Assembly (NCBI RefSeq): GCF_013369385.1
Contig: NZ_SZTO01000007.1
Span: forward strand, 124,001-188,000
Direction: 5' to 3'
DNA from: Vibrio sp. 05-20-BW147
GTDB taxonomy: Bacteria > Pseudomonadota > Gammaproteobacteria > Enterobacterales > Vibrionaceae
DNA: 64,000 nt
Positions 25,517 through 35,157 of this stretch are shown piece by piece; positions within the stretch are counted from its first letter, which is position 1, and every line of letters starts with the position of its first letter. Both the position numbers and the translations under genes were made by a program. The notes below the pieces were generated by a model. It saw nothing but the letters and a program-made list of their open reading frames with translations. It was not told the DNA's origin and searched no databases.

Positions 25517-26380
25517 ATGTCTGCATTCCCATTAACGGCCATCGCGATGATCGCGTTTGCCGCAAACTCGGTTTTTTGTCGTTTAGCACTGGCAGAACAA
25601 AGCATTGATCCGGGTAGCTTTACTTTCATTCGCTTGTTGTCAGGCGCGGTCACTTTACTGGTTATCTTATCGTTTAGCCAAGCTGGTCAAATGCGCCAAC
25701 TGTTGAGCAAATCAACCTTTTTAAGCCGAACAAGTGTGCTGGCTGGTGTCGCGTTGTTTGGTTACGCCGTTGCCTTTTCCTATGCGTACGTCGGGCTCAC
25801 TACCGGTACTGGTGCATTGATTCTGTTTGCGGTTGTGCAATTCAGCCTCATCGCCTTCCACCTGTTTTCTGGCCATCGCCCTTCTAAATTGGAATGGGGA
25901 GGCGTCGCTCTATCCATCAGTGGGTTTATCGTTTTAATGTCGCCTTCGGCACAAACACCCAATGCGATAGATGCGTTTATGATGGCGATAGCTGGGGTTT
26001 GCTGGGCGATTTTTACCTTATTGGGCAAACAGGCACAATCGCCCACACAAGCCATCGCTCAAGGCTTTAGCTTTGCATCCTTACTGGCACTGCTGTGTGG
26101 TTTTTGGCTACTGAATGTCTCATCCGTATCCGTCAATGGCATTGTTTGGGCTTTGCTTTCTGGCGTGTTAGCGTCTGGGATTGGTTATGTGGTGTGGTAT
26201 ATGGCAGTGAAATCGTTATCGGTGCTGCAAGCGTCCATTGCACAACTCTCTGTCCCTGTGATTGCGATGGCTGCTGGGGTGATTTGGTTAAATGAACCGC
26301 TGACTATCGTGAGCACTGTCGCCAGCGCACTCGTGCTTGGCGGCATTGCACTGATTTTTACCAGTAACGCTCAAAAATAA
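25517..26380 (+). CDS. EamA/DMT-family transporter
   Basis: 287-residue ten-helix EamA protein (FAANSVFCRLALAEQSIDPGSFTFIRLLSG; YVGLTTGTGALILFAVVQFSLI). A different subgroup from the transporter at 22942. It ends 23 bases inside the convergent ferredoxin reductase gene. Substrate unknown. Confidence 0.87.
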   Translation: MSAFPLTAIAMIAFAANSVFCRLALAEQSIDPGSFTFIRLLSGAVTLLVILSFSQAGQMRQLLSKSTFLSRTSVLAGVALFGYAVAFSYAYVGLTTGTGALILFAVVQFSLIAFHLFSGHRPSKLEWGGVALSISGFIVLMSPSAQTPNAIDAFMMAIAGVCWAIFTLLGKQAQSPTQAIAQGFSFASLLALLCGFWLLNVSSVSVNGIVWALLSGVLASGIGYVVWYMAVKSLSVLQASIAQLSVPVIAMAAGVIWLNEPLTIVSTVASALVLGGIALIFTSNAQK

Positions 26381-27137
26381 TGTTTCCCCCGGTTTGACGA
26401 CGGTATTTTTCCAAACCCAAGTTTTGCAGCGCCGCAGAGGTGTCTTTAATCATTTCAGGATTACCACACAACATGGCAAAACTGGTTTTGGCTGACATCT
26501 CCATGCCAAGGTGATGGAACAGTATCCCAGAAGAGAGCAATGCCGGAATTCGACCATGTAACGTGTTCGGTACTTGCTCTCTCGACACGATGGGCACGTA
26601 AACTAAACGGCCACCATACAGCTCTTTCAACTGCTCAATCAGATAGCGATAAACAAGATCTTTTTCATATCGTACGCAATGGACCAAGATGATGCGATCA
26701 CAACGAGGTTGATGGGTAATGTCATCGAGGAGCGAAAGAAAAGGACCAATGCCAGTCCCTGTGGCAAAAAGCCAGAGGTCTTCGGTGGTTTTGGGAATGA
26801 TGTCGGAAGTGAGATCACCATGAGCGCTTTTGCCCACGTAAATCTCATCCCCAGTTTTGAGCGATTGCAATTTCGGTGTGAGTTTTCCTTGCGGGTGAGA
26901 GACGATCAAAAACTCCAACCAATCATTCAGCACCGAAGGGGCATTGACCAGAGAATAGGCACGGCTCACCATTTGGCCTTGCTCATCCAGCAAAGCCAGC
27001 TTGGTAAATTGACCCGCTTTAAAATCCAAATGCGTGCCAGTAACACGTAGGCTAAAAAGCTCCCCCGTCCAATCGGTGCGCTTTTCTACCACGGCCTTCG
27101 CAAAATCTCGATGTTCAGTGATTTTCAGTTCAGCCAT
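26358..27137 (-). CDS. fpr: Ferredoxin/flavodoxin-NADP+ reductase
   Basis: 259-residue FNR of the bacterial type. FAD site RAYSLVNAP; NADP(H) site LFATGTGIGPFLSLL; C-terminal aromatic end RYW typical of Fpr. It moves electrons between NADPH and ferredoxin or flavodoxin, serving Fe-S assembly and oxidative-stress repair. In enterics fpr is in the SoxRS regulon; no SoxS-like site was sought here beyond inspection and none stood out. Confidence 0.9.
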   Translation of the reverse strand: MAELKITEHRDFAKAVVEKRTDWTGELFSLRVTGTHLDFKAGQFTKLALLDEQGQMVSRAYSLVNAPSVLNDWLEFLIVSHPQGKLTPKLQSLKTGDEIYVGKSAHGDLTSDIIPKTTEDLWLFATGTGIGPFLSLLDDITHQPRCDRIILVHCVRYEKDLVYRYLIEQLKELYGGRLVYVPIVSREQVPNTLHGRIPALLSSGILFHHLGMEMSAKTSFAMLCGNPEMIKDTSAALQNLGLEKYRRQTGGNIIFERYW

Positions 27138-27331
27138 ATCTACCTCTCACTCTGACACGGTTATGCAAAAAGTAACCGCCACATCTCTTTAAGTAAAGTG
27201 GAAACACCACAACAAACAACAATTTTTAATCATTTTATTTACAAAACGTTAAATGCATCATTACACACTCTATTAATAAAATTTAGAATAAAGACTCAAA
27301 ACAGCTATCAAGGTCACGGAATCACAACGAT

Positions 27332-27766
27332 ATGGAATTACTACTGCAAGATTTTCCGGTTGTTACTGAAATCAACGTCGCTTGGGGGGAAATGGATGCC
27401 CTACAACACATCAATAACGTGGTGTATTTTCGCTATTTCGAAACAGCACGGATTGAATATTTCAATAAAATCAATCTAATGGATGAAATTAAGCGCAATC
27501 AGATTGGTCCGGTACTCAGCGAAACCCAGTGCCGATATCGTATTCCGGTGACGTTTCCGGATACGCTATTGATTGGTTCTCGCGTCAGTGAGGTAAGGGA
27601 AGACCGTTTCACCATGGAGTATCAAGTGGTCAGCAAAAAGATGGGTAAAGTCACCACCACAGGCAGTGCAACCGTCGTCATGTTCGATTTTAAAAACCAA
27701 TGCAAAACACAGCTACCCGCCGTATTGCGCGATGCCATTTTCAGTATCGAAGCTAAAAAGGCATAA
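27332..27766 (+). CDS. Hotdog-fold acyl-CoA thioesterase
   Basis: 144-residue 4HBT/YbgC-type thioesterase; the catalytic region reads WGEMDALQHINNVVYFRYFETARIEYF, with the Asp in the usual place. Single gene with its own terminator about 170 bp downstream. Acyl substrate unknown. Confidence 0.88.
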   Translation: MELLLQDFPVVTEINVAWGEMDALQHINNVVYFRYFETARIEYFNKINLMDEIKRNQIGPVLSETQCRYRIPVTFPDTLLIGSRVSEVREDRFTMEYQVVSKKMGKVTTTGSATVVMFDFKNQCKTQLPAVLRDAIFSIEAKKA

Positions 27767-27939
27767 CGCTTACAATGACTTACAGACAAACCATCAATGG
27801 TTTCGCTACACTTCTTTTCAAGCGGTTTGTTACCCAGCCGTTTTGATGACGAAAACGCATTAACGCCCGTTGCCCCAATAGAGTGGCAGCAAACAGAAGC
27901 CACGCTTGAACGGCGGGTAATGATGCTCTCTTCTTTTGT

Positions 27940-27973
27940 ATGCCTCTTCTCGATTGGATGAGGCATTTTTTTT
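27940..27973 (+). terminator. Terminator before the LysR gene
   Basis: ATGCCTC / GAGGCAT stem (27940-27946, 27960-27966) followed by a run of eight Ts. The 170 bp between it and the thioesterase stop show no supported gene; a 23-codon frame at 27775-27846 has no ribosome binding site. Confidence 0.75.
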
Positions 27974-28021
27974 ATCAATACGCTATAGTCATACCCCATT
28001 ATTCGCCGTTCACTTCAATGC

Positions 28022-28969
28022 ATGAAAGCGCTCAACGATCTCAATATTTTTGTGGAAACCGCTCGACAAGGTAGCTTCTCGCAGGCCGCCAATAGTCTTG
28101 ATCTCACCCCAGCTGCGGTCAGTGCCGCCATCAAAAGACTAGAAGAGCAAGTCGGTTTTCCCTTGTTTGTTCGTTCAACACGAAGCTTGCGCTTAACCAG
28201 CGACGGCGCGTTATTTTTGCAAAAAACCACCGCAGCATTGAGTTTGCTCCAAGATGGCCTAGACGAAATCAACAGCGCGCGAGGCGAGTTAGCTGGGCAA
28301 CTCTACATCACCGCTCCTTCGGATTTTGGTCGCAATATGCTGCTGGAGTGGATTGACGAATTCATCGAACAACACCCTCGAGTGACCATCAAACTCGACC
28401 TCTCCGATAGCCTGACCGATATGTACTCCAAACCTGTCGATCTGGCGATTCGCTATGGAGAACCCGCAGACTCCAATCTGGTTGCCATTCCTCTTTGTCG
28501 TTCCAATGAGCGCATTTTGTGCGCCTCTCCCGATTATTTAGCCAGTCAGCCCCCCATCTTGCATCCAAGCGATTTACTGCAACACAACTGCCTGTGCTAT
28601 ATGGTGTCTGGGGCGATTTACAACAAATGGACATTGCATTTCGAAGGGCAAAGTGAGCATGTTCTGGTCAGTGGCAATCCAACCACCAATGACAGTGAAG
28701 TCGTGCATCGACAGGCATTGAAAGGCAAAGGGGTCGCCAACAAATCGCTGATGGACGTCAGCCAAGATATTTTGGAAGGTAAATTGGTACGCATTTTACC
28801 AGAATGGGATGGCGGCTCGGTGCCGATTTACATGATGTGCACGGATCGCCGAGCGCTCACGCCGTTAATGCGGCAGTTTCAGGAATTCGTCCAACAAAAA
28901 TGCTGCCAGCAGCGCAAGGCAGTACTGGCAGCCATTGAACTCTGCGACTATTCAGGCGACGAAGGTTAA
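28022..28969 (+). CDS. LysR-family regulator
   Basis: 315-residue LysR-type regulator: helix-turn-helix at about residues 16-45 (SFSQAANSLDLTPAAVSAAIKRLEEQVG), substrate-binding domain after residue 90. It converges on the monooxygenase/nitroreductase pair (18-base overlap of 3' ends), which are plausible targets. Confidence 0.9.
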   Translation: MKALNDLNIFVETARQGSFSQAANSLDLTPAAVSAAIKRLEEQVGFPLFVRSTRSLRLTSDGALFLQKTTAALSLLQDGLDEINSARGELAGQLYITAPSDFGRNMLLEWIDEFIEQHPRVTIKLDLSDSLTDMYSKPVDLAIRYGEPADSNLVAIPLCRSNERILCASPDYLASQPPILHPSDLLQHNCLCYMVSGAIYNKWTLHFEGQSEHVLVSGNPTTNDSEVVHRQALKGKGVANKSLMDVSQDILEGKLVRILPEWDGGSVPIYMMCTDRRALTPLMRQFQEFVQQKCCQQRKAVLAAIELCDYSGDEG

Positions 28970-29245
28970 TGGGCGAAGGTGCAAGTATTCCAGTAATTCT
29001 TCCTCTTCAATACGGTCTTTAAACCGTTGAAAATGCTCACTGGCGATGTGTCTATCTAGGCTCTGCTGTGAGCACCAGATTTCCTGCATTAAAAACAGCC
29101 CCTCAATTTGGTTGTCCACAAACAGCTCATACTGGCAACAGCCTTGTTCCTGACGCGTCGGCTCCAAGAGCGATTGCAGCAAGCCGCATACCTCGTCAAC
29201 GTGATCCGCATGCGCTTTTATTTCAGCAATTAAATGGATCATCAT
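28952..29245 (-). CDS. Antibiotic biosynthesis monooxygenase (YgiN-like) domain protein
   Basis: 97-residue ABM-fold protein (LIAEIKAHADHVDEVCGLLQSLLEPTRQEQGCCQYELF). Such proteins act on quinones or as small oxygenases without cofactor. Thirteen bases downstream of the nitroreductase gene, so the two form an operon probably dealing with quinones or nitroaromatics. Confidence 0.87.
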   Translation of the reverse strand: MMIHLIAEIKAHADHVDEVCGLLQSLLEPTRQEQGCCQYELFVDNQIEGLFLMQEIWCSQQSLDRHIASEHFQRFKDRIEEEELLEYLHLRPLTFVA

Positions 29246-29258
29246 GCGTTACCTATCG

Positions 29259-29912
29259 TTAGATTTCGGTAAAAACGGTCTCTGCTGACCAACGTGATTT
29301 TGGCAGCTTAGCATTAAAATCGTCTTCGCTATGGTAACCCAGCGGCACAATCACCACGCTGGTAAAGCCCTTCTCACGCAGACCAAACTCCTCATCAAGC
29401 ACCTTGGCATCGAAGCCTTCAATTGGCACCGCGTCGATCTCCATCGCAGAGGCACCTAATAGCAGCGTCCCCACATTGAGGTAAACTTGCTTTTCCATCC
29501 AGTGATGCGCGTCTTTCAAGTCAAAGCGGTGCATGTTGACGAAAAATGAACGGCCAGCATGCATGCCATTTTTTGCTTCGACATCGGCAAAGCGGCCATC
29601 TTTGTCTTCGCTTTCCAAAAGGTCGAGTAGGTACGCTTCATCAATCGCCGTTTTGGCGCAGAACACCACAACGTGAGAGGCATCCAAAATCTTGCGCTCA
29701 TTGAAAGCAAAACCACCTTGTGTTGCTTTGGCGATGCGCGCTTTTCCTTCTTCACTGCTCGCGACAATAAAATGCCAAGGTTGCGAGTTGACACTGGACG
29801 CACTCATGCGGATTAACTCTTTCACTGCCGCGACTTTCTCTTCAGGCAATTTGCGCGAAGCATCAAAGGCTTTGGTGGAGTAGCGGGATTGGGCAGCTTG
29901 AACAATAGTCAT
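29259..29912 (-). CDS. nfsB: NfsB-type oxygen-insensitive NAD(P)H nitroreductase
   Basis: 217-residue flavoprotein, the same length as enteric NfsB. FMN-site features include the N-terminal [21 protein letters not shown] and C-terminal [10 protein letters not shown]. Reduces nitroaromatics and quinones two electrons at a time using NAD(P)H. First gene of the pair with the ABM protein. Confidence 0.9.
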   Translation of the reverse strand: MTIVQAAQSRYSTKAFDASRKLPEEKVAAVKELIRMSASSVNSQPWHFIVASSEEGKARIAKATQGGFAFNERKILDASHVVVFCAKTAIDEAYLLDLLESEDKDGRFADVEAKNGMHAGRSFFVNMHRFDLKDAHHWMEKQVYLNVGTLLLGASAMEIDAVPIEGFDAKVLDEEFGLREKGFTSVVIVPLGYHSEDDFNAKLPKSRWSAETVFTEI

Positions 29913-30176
29913 ATTTTTCTCCGATAAAATGGCGGTAATAGGTTAAGACTCAATGTTGTTGTGAGTACTGTAAGCGTTTGAAGCACAGTGAAAAACCATC
30001 AAGCAGTGAATTCTTTTTCAAATTTTTTTTGAAAATACGTCAAACCACAGACTCCGTAAGCAAGTCGAAGCTGACACACATCAGACATCGAGCACGATTA
30101 AACTGGGCAGCGATTTCCGTTATACTCCCGCCACTATGGCTGTTGTCAGTCAGGACACTCTACAAGGAAAGAAACC
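29913..30176. other. Divergent intergenic region, 264 bp
   Basis: Separates nfsB (minus) from the S33 peptidase (plus). It must hold both promoters, but I see no repeat or known operator I can defend. Confidence 0.5.
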
Positions 30177-31481
30177 ATGCCCTCGCTCCCTCATTACGTC
30201 CATCAAGGATTAAAATTTGTCCCTCATTTTTTTACCGTTCCGCTTGATTATGATGATCCGTCCAAAGGCACCATTGAGATCTTCGCGCGAGAAGTGAATC
30301 AACATAGCGACAATGCAGCAAACAAACCTTGGCTGGTCTATTTTCAGGGCGGTCCTGGTTTTCCTGCGGGGAGGCCGATGGGCAACAGTGGCTGGATAAA
30401 ACGAGCACTGCAGCAATACCGCGTCTTGTTGCTTGATCAGCGTGGGACAGGAAACAGTAGCGTCATCAGCCACCAGACTCTTGCTCATCTCACGCCTGAG
30501 CAGCAATCGGACTACCTCAGCCTGTTTCGCGCCGACAATATCGTGCGTGATGCGGAGTTTATTCGCCTGCAGTTTGGCGTCGATAAATGGGCAATTCTCG
30601 GCCAGAGTTTTGGTGGTTTTTGCTCCCTGACCTATCTTTCCCTGTATCCAGATAGCTTGCTGCAAAGTTATATCACTGGTGGTGTGCCTTCTCTCTCTCG
30701 TCATCCCGATGAGGTTTATCAGGCGACGTTCAAGCGTACGATGGACAAAAACCAAGCCTTTTTCGCGCAATTTCCCCACGCGCAAGCACTATGCCAGCGC
30801 ATTGCAGATCATCTGCTGGAAAACGACGAGTATCTGCCAAACGGACAGCGTTTTACGGTTGAACAGTTTCAACAGCTTGGCATTCATTTCGGCATGAGTG
30901 ACACCTTTCTTTCAACCTATTACCTGTTGGAAAACGCCTTTATCGAGCTCAATGGTCAAACCGTGCTGCGCTACGAATTTTTGCATCAAATGCTGCAGCA
31001 GCAATCTTTCCACACCAACCCGATTTACGCGCTATTACACGAATCCATTTATTGCCAAGGCTTTGCCTCTCAATGGAGTGCGCATCGTGTGCGCCAATCA
31101 CTTGAAGCGTTTAATTATCAAAAAGGCAAAGCGTTTTATTTCACTGGCGAAATGGTGTTTCCTTGGATGTTTGAACAATACTCGACCCTACAGCCTCTCA
31201 AACAAGCGGCTGAATTGTTAGCGGCAAAAGTGGATTGGACGCCACTCTATGACGCAGAGCAACTGGCGCAAAACCGCGTCCCTGTGAGTTGTGCGGTCTA
31301 CGCGGACGATATGTTTGTTGAAATGGATTTTAGCCGTGAAACCTTGGCCTTAATACCCAACGCCAAAGCCTGGATCACCAATGAGTATGAACACAACGGC
31401 CTGCGTGCGGATGGAGAACGTATTCTTGATGCGCTGATCGCCATGGGTGAACAAACTTTGGCGAATCAGCATTCATTGTAA
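30177..31481 (+). CDS. Proline iminopeptidase-type S33 peptidase
   Basis: 434-residue alpha/beta hydrolase of the S33 family: oxyanion motif GGPG, LLDQRGTGNSS, nucleophile elbow GQSFGG. AAGGAAAG precedes the ATG. No signal peptide, so cytosolic. It likely removes N-terminal Pro from peptides; close relatives are annotated as prolyl aminopeptidase. Confidence 0.88.
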   Translation: MPSLPHYVHQGLKFVPHFFTVPLDYDDPSKGTIEIFAREVNQHSDNAANKPWLVYFQGGPGFPAGRPMGNSGWIKRALQQYRVLLLDQRGTGNSSVISHQTLAHLTPEQQSDYLSLFRADNIVRDAEFIRLQFGVDKWAILGQSFGGFCSLTYLSLYPDSLLQSYITGGVPSLSRHPDEVYQATFKRTMDKNQAFFAQFPHAQALCQRIADHLLENDEYLPNGQRFTVEQFQQLGIHFGMSDTFLSTYYLLENAFIELNGQTVLRYEFLHQMLQQQSFHTNPIYALLHESIYCQGFASQWSAHRVRQSLEAFNYQKGKAFYFTGEMVFPWMFEQYSTLQPLKQAAELLAAKVDWTPLYDAEQLAQNRVPVSCAVYADDMFVEMDFSRETLALIPNAKAWITNEYEHNGLRADGERILDALIAMGEQTLANQHSL

Positions 31482-31504
31482 ACAGCGTTTTGACTTGGAC
31501 TATG

Positions 31505-31530
31505 CTAGAATGCAGCCCTTTGCATTCTAG
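31505..31530. repeat. Perfect 10-bp inverted repeat before the DEAD-box helicase gene
   Basis: CTAGAATGCA, six bases, TGCATTCTAG. It lies 24 bp after the S33 stop and 27 bp before the helicase ATG. There is no T-run, so it is more likely an operator or a hairpin at the 5' end of the helicase mRNA than a terminator. Confidence 0.6.
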
Positions 31531-31556
31531 CTACCTTTATTCGTTTGAGATTTACT

Positions 31557-32753
31557 ATGTCCTTTACTCAACTCGGTTTGTGTGCATCGCTCACTGACGC
31601 CCTTGATACCCTTGGCTACCCAAAACCCACTCGCATTCAAACCCAAGCCATTCCTGTCATTCTCGAAGGCCAAGATTTGATTGCTGCGGCGCAAACGGGG
31701 ACAGGTAAAACCGCCAGTTTTGTTCTGCCAATGCTTGAGAAATTGCGTCATGGTCAAACACAAAAGAAAAAGCGTATTCGCGCCCTTATTTTGGTTCCAA
31801 CACGCGAACTGGCGATCCAAGTCGACGAAAAAATTAAGCAGTATGGACAAAACCTAGCACTTCGCTCATTGGCCATGTTCGGTGGCGTTGACGAAAAAGC
31901 ACAAAAACAAGCCTTAATTGAAGGTTTAGATATTCTTGTCGCCACGCCAGGACGACTGCTGGATATGTACGGTCAACGCGCCGTCTATTTCGAAGAAATC
32001 GAGATGTTAGTGCTTGATGAAGCCGATCGCATGCTCGATATGGGCTTTATTGATGACATCAATAAGATCCTCGATCGCTTGCCTGAAAACATTCAGCATT
32101 TGCTGTTCTCTGCCACCCTCTCGAATAAAGTGCGTGATCTGGCCAAAAGCGCCATTCACAATCCGTTCGAGATCAGCATTGCGGCGAATCAAGCCTCAAA
32201 GTCGAACATCGAACAGTGGATCATTACCGTAGACAAAGACCAAAAATCGGCCTTGCTCAGTCACTTGATCACAGAAAATCAGTGGGATCAAACCTTGATT
32301 TTTATTGAGACCAAACATGGAGCCGCCAAGCTGGCCTCTCAGTTGGAAAAACGAGGCATCGTGGCCGAAGCGTTTCACAGTGGCCGCAGCCAAGCGGTGC
32401 GAGAGCAACTGCTGGAAGATTTTAAAGCGGGAAAAATCAAATACTTGGTATCAACGGGTGTGGCTGCTCGTGGTATCGATATTGAAGCACTCCCACGCGT
32501 GGTGAACTACGACTTGCCTTTCCCTGCCGATGAATATGTCCACCGAATTGGCCGTACCGGTCGTGCCAATGCCAAGGGCGAAGCGATTTCATTGGTTTCA
32601 AAGGATAACTTCAAAAACCTATGCATGATTGAGAGCCGTCTCGGACACTTGCTTGAGCGCCGAGAAGTGGAAGGATTCACACCAAAGAAAGCGGTGCCCA
32701 TTTCTATTTTGAATTATGTGCCTAAACACAAAAGAGAACCAAGACAGGCCTAG
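31557..32753 (+). CDS. DEAD-box RNA helicase (RhlE-like)
   Basis: 398-residue ATP-dependent RNA helicase with motifs in order: Q motif, I (AQTGTGKT), Ia (PTREL), Ib (TPGR), II (DEAD), III (SAT), V (ARGIDI) and VI (HRIGRTGR). The C-terminal tail after the core is short and basic. Start ATG 31557; an in-frame TTG 12 bases upstream is less likely. RNA remodelling in ribosome assembly, mRNA decay or cold growth is usual for this group. Confidence 0.92.
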   Translation: MSFTQLGLCASLTDALDTLGYPKPTRIQTQAIPVILEGQDLIAAAQTGTGKTASFVLPMLEKLRHGQTQKKKRIRALILVPTRELAIQVDEKIKQYGQNLALRSLAMFGGVDEKAQKQALIEGLDILVATPGRLLDMYGQRAVYFEEIEMLVLDEADRMLDMGFIDDINKILDRLPENIQHLLFSATLSNKVRDLAKSAIHNPFEISIAANQASKSNIEQWIITVDKDQKSALLSHLITENQWDQTLIFIETKHGAAKLASQLEKRGIVAEAFHSGRSQAVREQLLEDFKAGKIKYLVSTGVAARGIDIEALPRVVNYDLPFPADEYVHRIGRTGRANAKGEAISLVSKDNFKNLCMIESRLGHLLERREVEGFTPKKAVPISILNYVPKHKREPRQA

Positions 32754-32772
32754 TCGCTAAGACCCTTGCCTA

Positions 32773-32815
32773 TCATCGCTTGAGCGACGCTTCCCGCGAG
32801 CCGTTCAAGCGATGA
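32773..32815. repeat. 11-bp inverted repeat in the gap after the helicase
   Basis: TCATCGCTTGA / TCAAGCGATGA with a 21-base loop. No following T-run. The rest of the 230-bp gap (32754-32982) shows no gene. Confidence 0.5.
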
Positions 32816-32982
32816 ACTCCATCTTATTTCGTCATTGCTTCACCTTCACACAATAAGCTTGCCAACCACACGGCGCGAAAAACATCTCAGATGTCGATTA
32901 ACCCCGCTTTTCATCCGTTTTTAACTTGTTGATTTCGTACTACACTGCTTGAGAACTCAATTCGTCAAATAAGGACAATAAC

Positions 32983-33456
32983 ATGATCGCTCAAGGCCAA
33001 ACTTTACCTAACGCTACATTGAGCCAACTGACCAAAGAGGGAATGGTCCACCACCCTGTTTTAGAGCTGTTTGCTGGCAAAAAAGTCGTGCTTTTCGCCG
33101 TACCTGGGGCGTTCACCCCAACCTGTTCAGAAGCACATTTACCGGGTTATATCGTACTGGCCGATCAACTTAAGGCGAAAGGCGTCGATCTGATTGCCTG
33201 CGTTTCTGTCAACGATGCGTTTGTGATGAAAGCCTGGGGTGAAGCACAAAATGCGGAAGAAATTCTGATGTTGGCGGATGGCGACGCGAGCTTTACCAAA
33301 GCACTTGGCTTGGAAATGGATACCGCTGGTTTTGGTGGCCTTCGCTCTCAACGCTACGCGATGATTATCGACAATGGCGTGGTCACAACCCTCAATGTGG
33401 AAGCGCCTAAATCATTTGAAGTGAGTAACGCTGAAACGATTCTTGCAGCGCTTTAA
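32983..33456 (+). CDS. Prx5-type peroxiredoxin
   Basis: 157-residue thiol peroxidase. Peroxidatic Cys48 in the motif PGAFTPTCSEAHLPGY; a second Cys in LIACVSVND. Lacks the fused C-terminal glutaredoxin seen in some Vibrio/Haemophilus Prx5 proteins, so it must use an external thiol donor. Reduces H2O2 and organic peroxides in the cytosol. Confidence 0.92.
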   Translation: MIAQGQTLPNATLSQLTKEGMVHHPVLELFAGKKVVLFAVPGAFTPTCSEAHLPGYIVLADQLKAKGVDLIACVSVNDAFVMKAWGEAQNAEEILMLADGDASFTKALGLEMDTAGFGGLRSQRYAMIIDNGVVTTLNVEAPKSFEVSNAETILAAL

Positions 33457-33477
33457 GCCGCATAAGTCCAAAACAAA

Positions 33478-33505
33478 ACGCAAGCTCTGACGCTTGCGTT
33501 TTTTT
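33478..33505 (+). terminator. Terminator after the peroxiredoxin gene
   Basis: ACGCAAGC / GCTTGCGT stem followed by seven Ts. Confidence 0.88.
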
Positions 33506-33541
33506 CTGGTTGCTCATCGGTAGCTAACGATTACTCGGCGA

Positions 33542-34156
33542 TTACACCGTCATCACCACACGCGCTGCCAGCAAAATCAGCACCACGCCTGACAGGCGAT
33601 CGATCAACTGTGCTTTGGAGCGAATTTTGTCCACCACTTTTGAGCTCGATAACACCAAGGTGATAAAGGTATACCAGAGGCCATCAACGATAAATGGCGT
33701 CGCTACGATAATCACTTGATTACTCAACTCATTCCCCAGCGCAACAAACTGGCTAAACAGTGCGATGAAAAACAGCGCGATTTTCGGACTGAGAATAGAA
33801 ATCAAAAAGCCTTCTTTGGCCGACTGCAAAACTGTCGTTTGCTCCCCCGATTCCAACTTGGCCGCCACACCGCCTTTAGAGCGCAACGCGTTGTAACCCA
33901 AGTAGGCTAAATAGCCCGCACCTGCGTAACTAATGGTTTTGAACAAGAGTGGGGATTGCTGTAACACCACCGCCAAACCAATTAAGGTCACGAAAGCGTA
34001 TATCCCAATGCCAAAAGCGTGTGCCCAACTGGTGGCCAAACCATTCGCTCGCCCACCCGCTAACGCATGCTTAGCGACAATCGCTAAACTTGGCCCCGGC
34101 GACATCGCGCCCAAAATGCAGATCGTAAAAAGTGATAACCAAACTGTGAATGTCAT
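33542..34156 (-). CDS. LysE/RhtB-family amino-acid exporter
   Basis: 204-residue six-helix exporter (GAMSPGPSLAIVAKHALAGGRANG is the RhtB/LysE signature). Start at 34156 has AGGAGA upstream. Near a LysR gene (34214) and an Lrp gene, all on the minus strand, suggesting amino-acid-responsive control. Substrate unknown. Confidence 0.88.
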   Translation of the reverse strand: MTFTVWLSLFTICILGAMSPGPSLAIVAKHALAGGRANGLATSWAHAFGIGIYAFVTLIGLAVVLQQSPLLFKTISYAGAGYLAYLGYNALRSKGGVAAKLESGEQTTVLQSAKEGFLISILSPKIALFFIALFSQFVALGNELSNQVIIVATPFIVDGLWYTFITLVLSSSKVVDKIRSKAQLIDRLSGVVLILLAARVVMTV

Positions 34157-34213
34157 AATCTTCTCCTGTGATGATTCACAGTAAGCCAATATTTAAATGA
34201 ACTGAAATCAAAC

Positions 34214-35155
34214 TTAATCATGATCGCCATGATTTGAAATCATACCGATTGAATACTCGCAACTCAGCATGACGCGGGTGACCTTTTCTCGTACCCATCG
34301 ATGGGCTGAGTCATGATCGTATTTGGGATGCCACATTAGCCAATATTGATGAATTTCCGTGTCAAACGGCAATGGATAATGGCAAATAGGTTGGCTCTTC
34401 GCCAAGTTCACTGCGATATGCTCAGGCACCACCATCATGTAATCGCTTTGAATCAGGACGTTAACCGCAGCGGAAAAGAAAGGCACTTGTAATGCAATGT
34501 GACGCGTTTTGCCCAACTTTCTTAATACACTATCGGTCGCGGAGTCCTTGTCACCGCCGCCAGTCACTTTAATGTGCGAGTAGCGCAGCATGTCTTCCAA
34601 GCTCAACGCCGCTTTGCCTGACAGCGGATGGCCTTGACGCATCACACACACCGAGTAGTCTTCGCCGATTTTCGTGTAAGAAAGCTCTTTGGGAGGAGAG
34701 GGCAACATGGTCGATGCCAGATGAATACCCGTGTCGAGCAAGCTGTCTAAATATTGTGGCTGCCAAAGCCGGTAGGACAATGTCAGACGCGGGGCCTGCT
34801 CTATCAGAACGCGAGAGAGCGTCGGTACAATGAACTGCGCAACATAATCGCTCGACGAAAGCACCAATTGCCCCTGCCAGTCTTGCGGGTTAAATGCCTG
34901 ATGATCAAAGAGATGTTCAAACTCACTCAGTAACTGCACTAATTTAGGCCGTAACGCTTCGGCATGTGGCGTAGCAACAAGTCGGTTACCTTCTCTGACC
35001 AACAGAGGGTCAGAGCACAGCTCTCGTAACTGGGCCAACTGCCGACTCATCGCAGACTGTGTAATGTGTAATCTGTCGGCCGCTCGGCTAACATGACACT
35101 CTTCGAGCAACACGAGCAAAGAACGCAGTAAATTGAGATTGATGTTGTTGAGCAT
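34214..35155 (-). CDS. LysR-family regulator
   Basis: 313-residue LysR-type regulator: helix-turn-helix (SRAADRLHITQSAMSRQLAQLREL), then a substrate-binding domain of the NodD/YbhD-like subgroup. It begins 2 bp after the Lrp gene ends, so the two regulators are co-transcribed, and the LysE exporter follows. Confidence 0.9.
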   Translation of the reverse strand: MLNNINLNLLRSLLVLLEECHVSRAADRLHITQSAMSRQLAQLRELCSDPLLVREGNRLVATPHAEALRPKLVQLLSEFEHLFDHQAFNPQDWQGQLVLSSSDYVAQFIVPTLSRVLIEQAPRLTLSYRLWQPQYLDSLLDTGIHLASTMLPSPPKELSYTKIGEDYSVCVMRQGHPLSGKAALSLEDMLRYSHIKVTGGGDKDSATDSVLRKLGKTRHIALQVPFFSAAVNVLIQSDYMMVVPEHIAVNLAKSQPICHYPLPFDTEIHQYWLMWHPKYDHDSAHRWVREKVTRVMLSCEYSIGMISNHGDHD

Positions 35156-35157
35156 AA

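Noticed and set aside
27775..27846. 23-codon frame after the thioesterase gene
   Set aside because: No ribosome binding site and no structural or contextual support.
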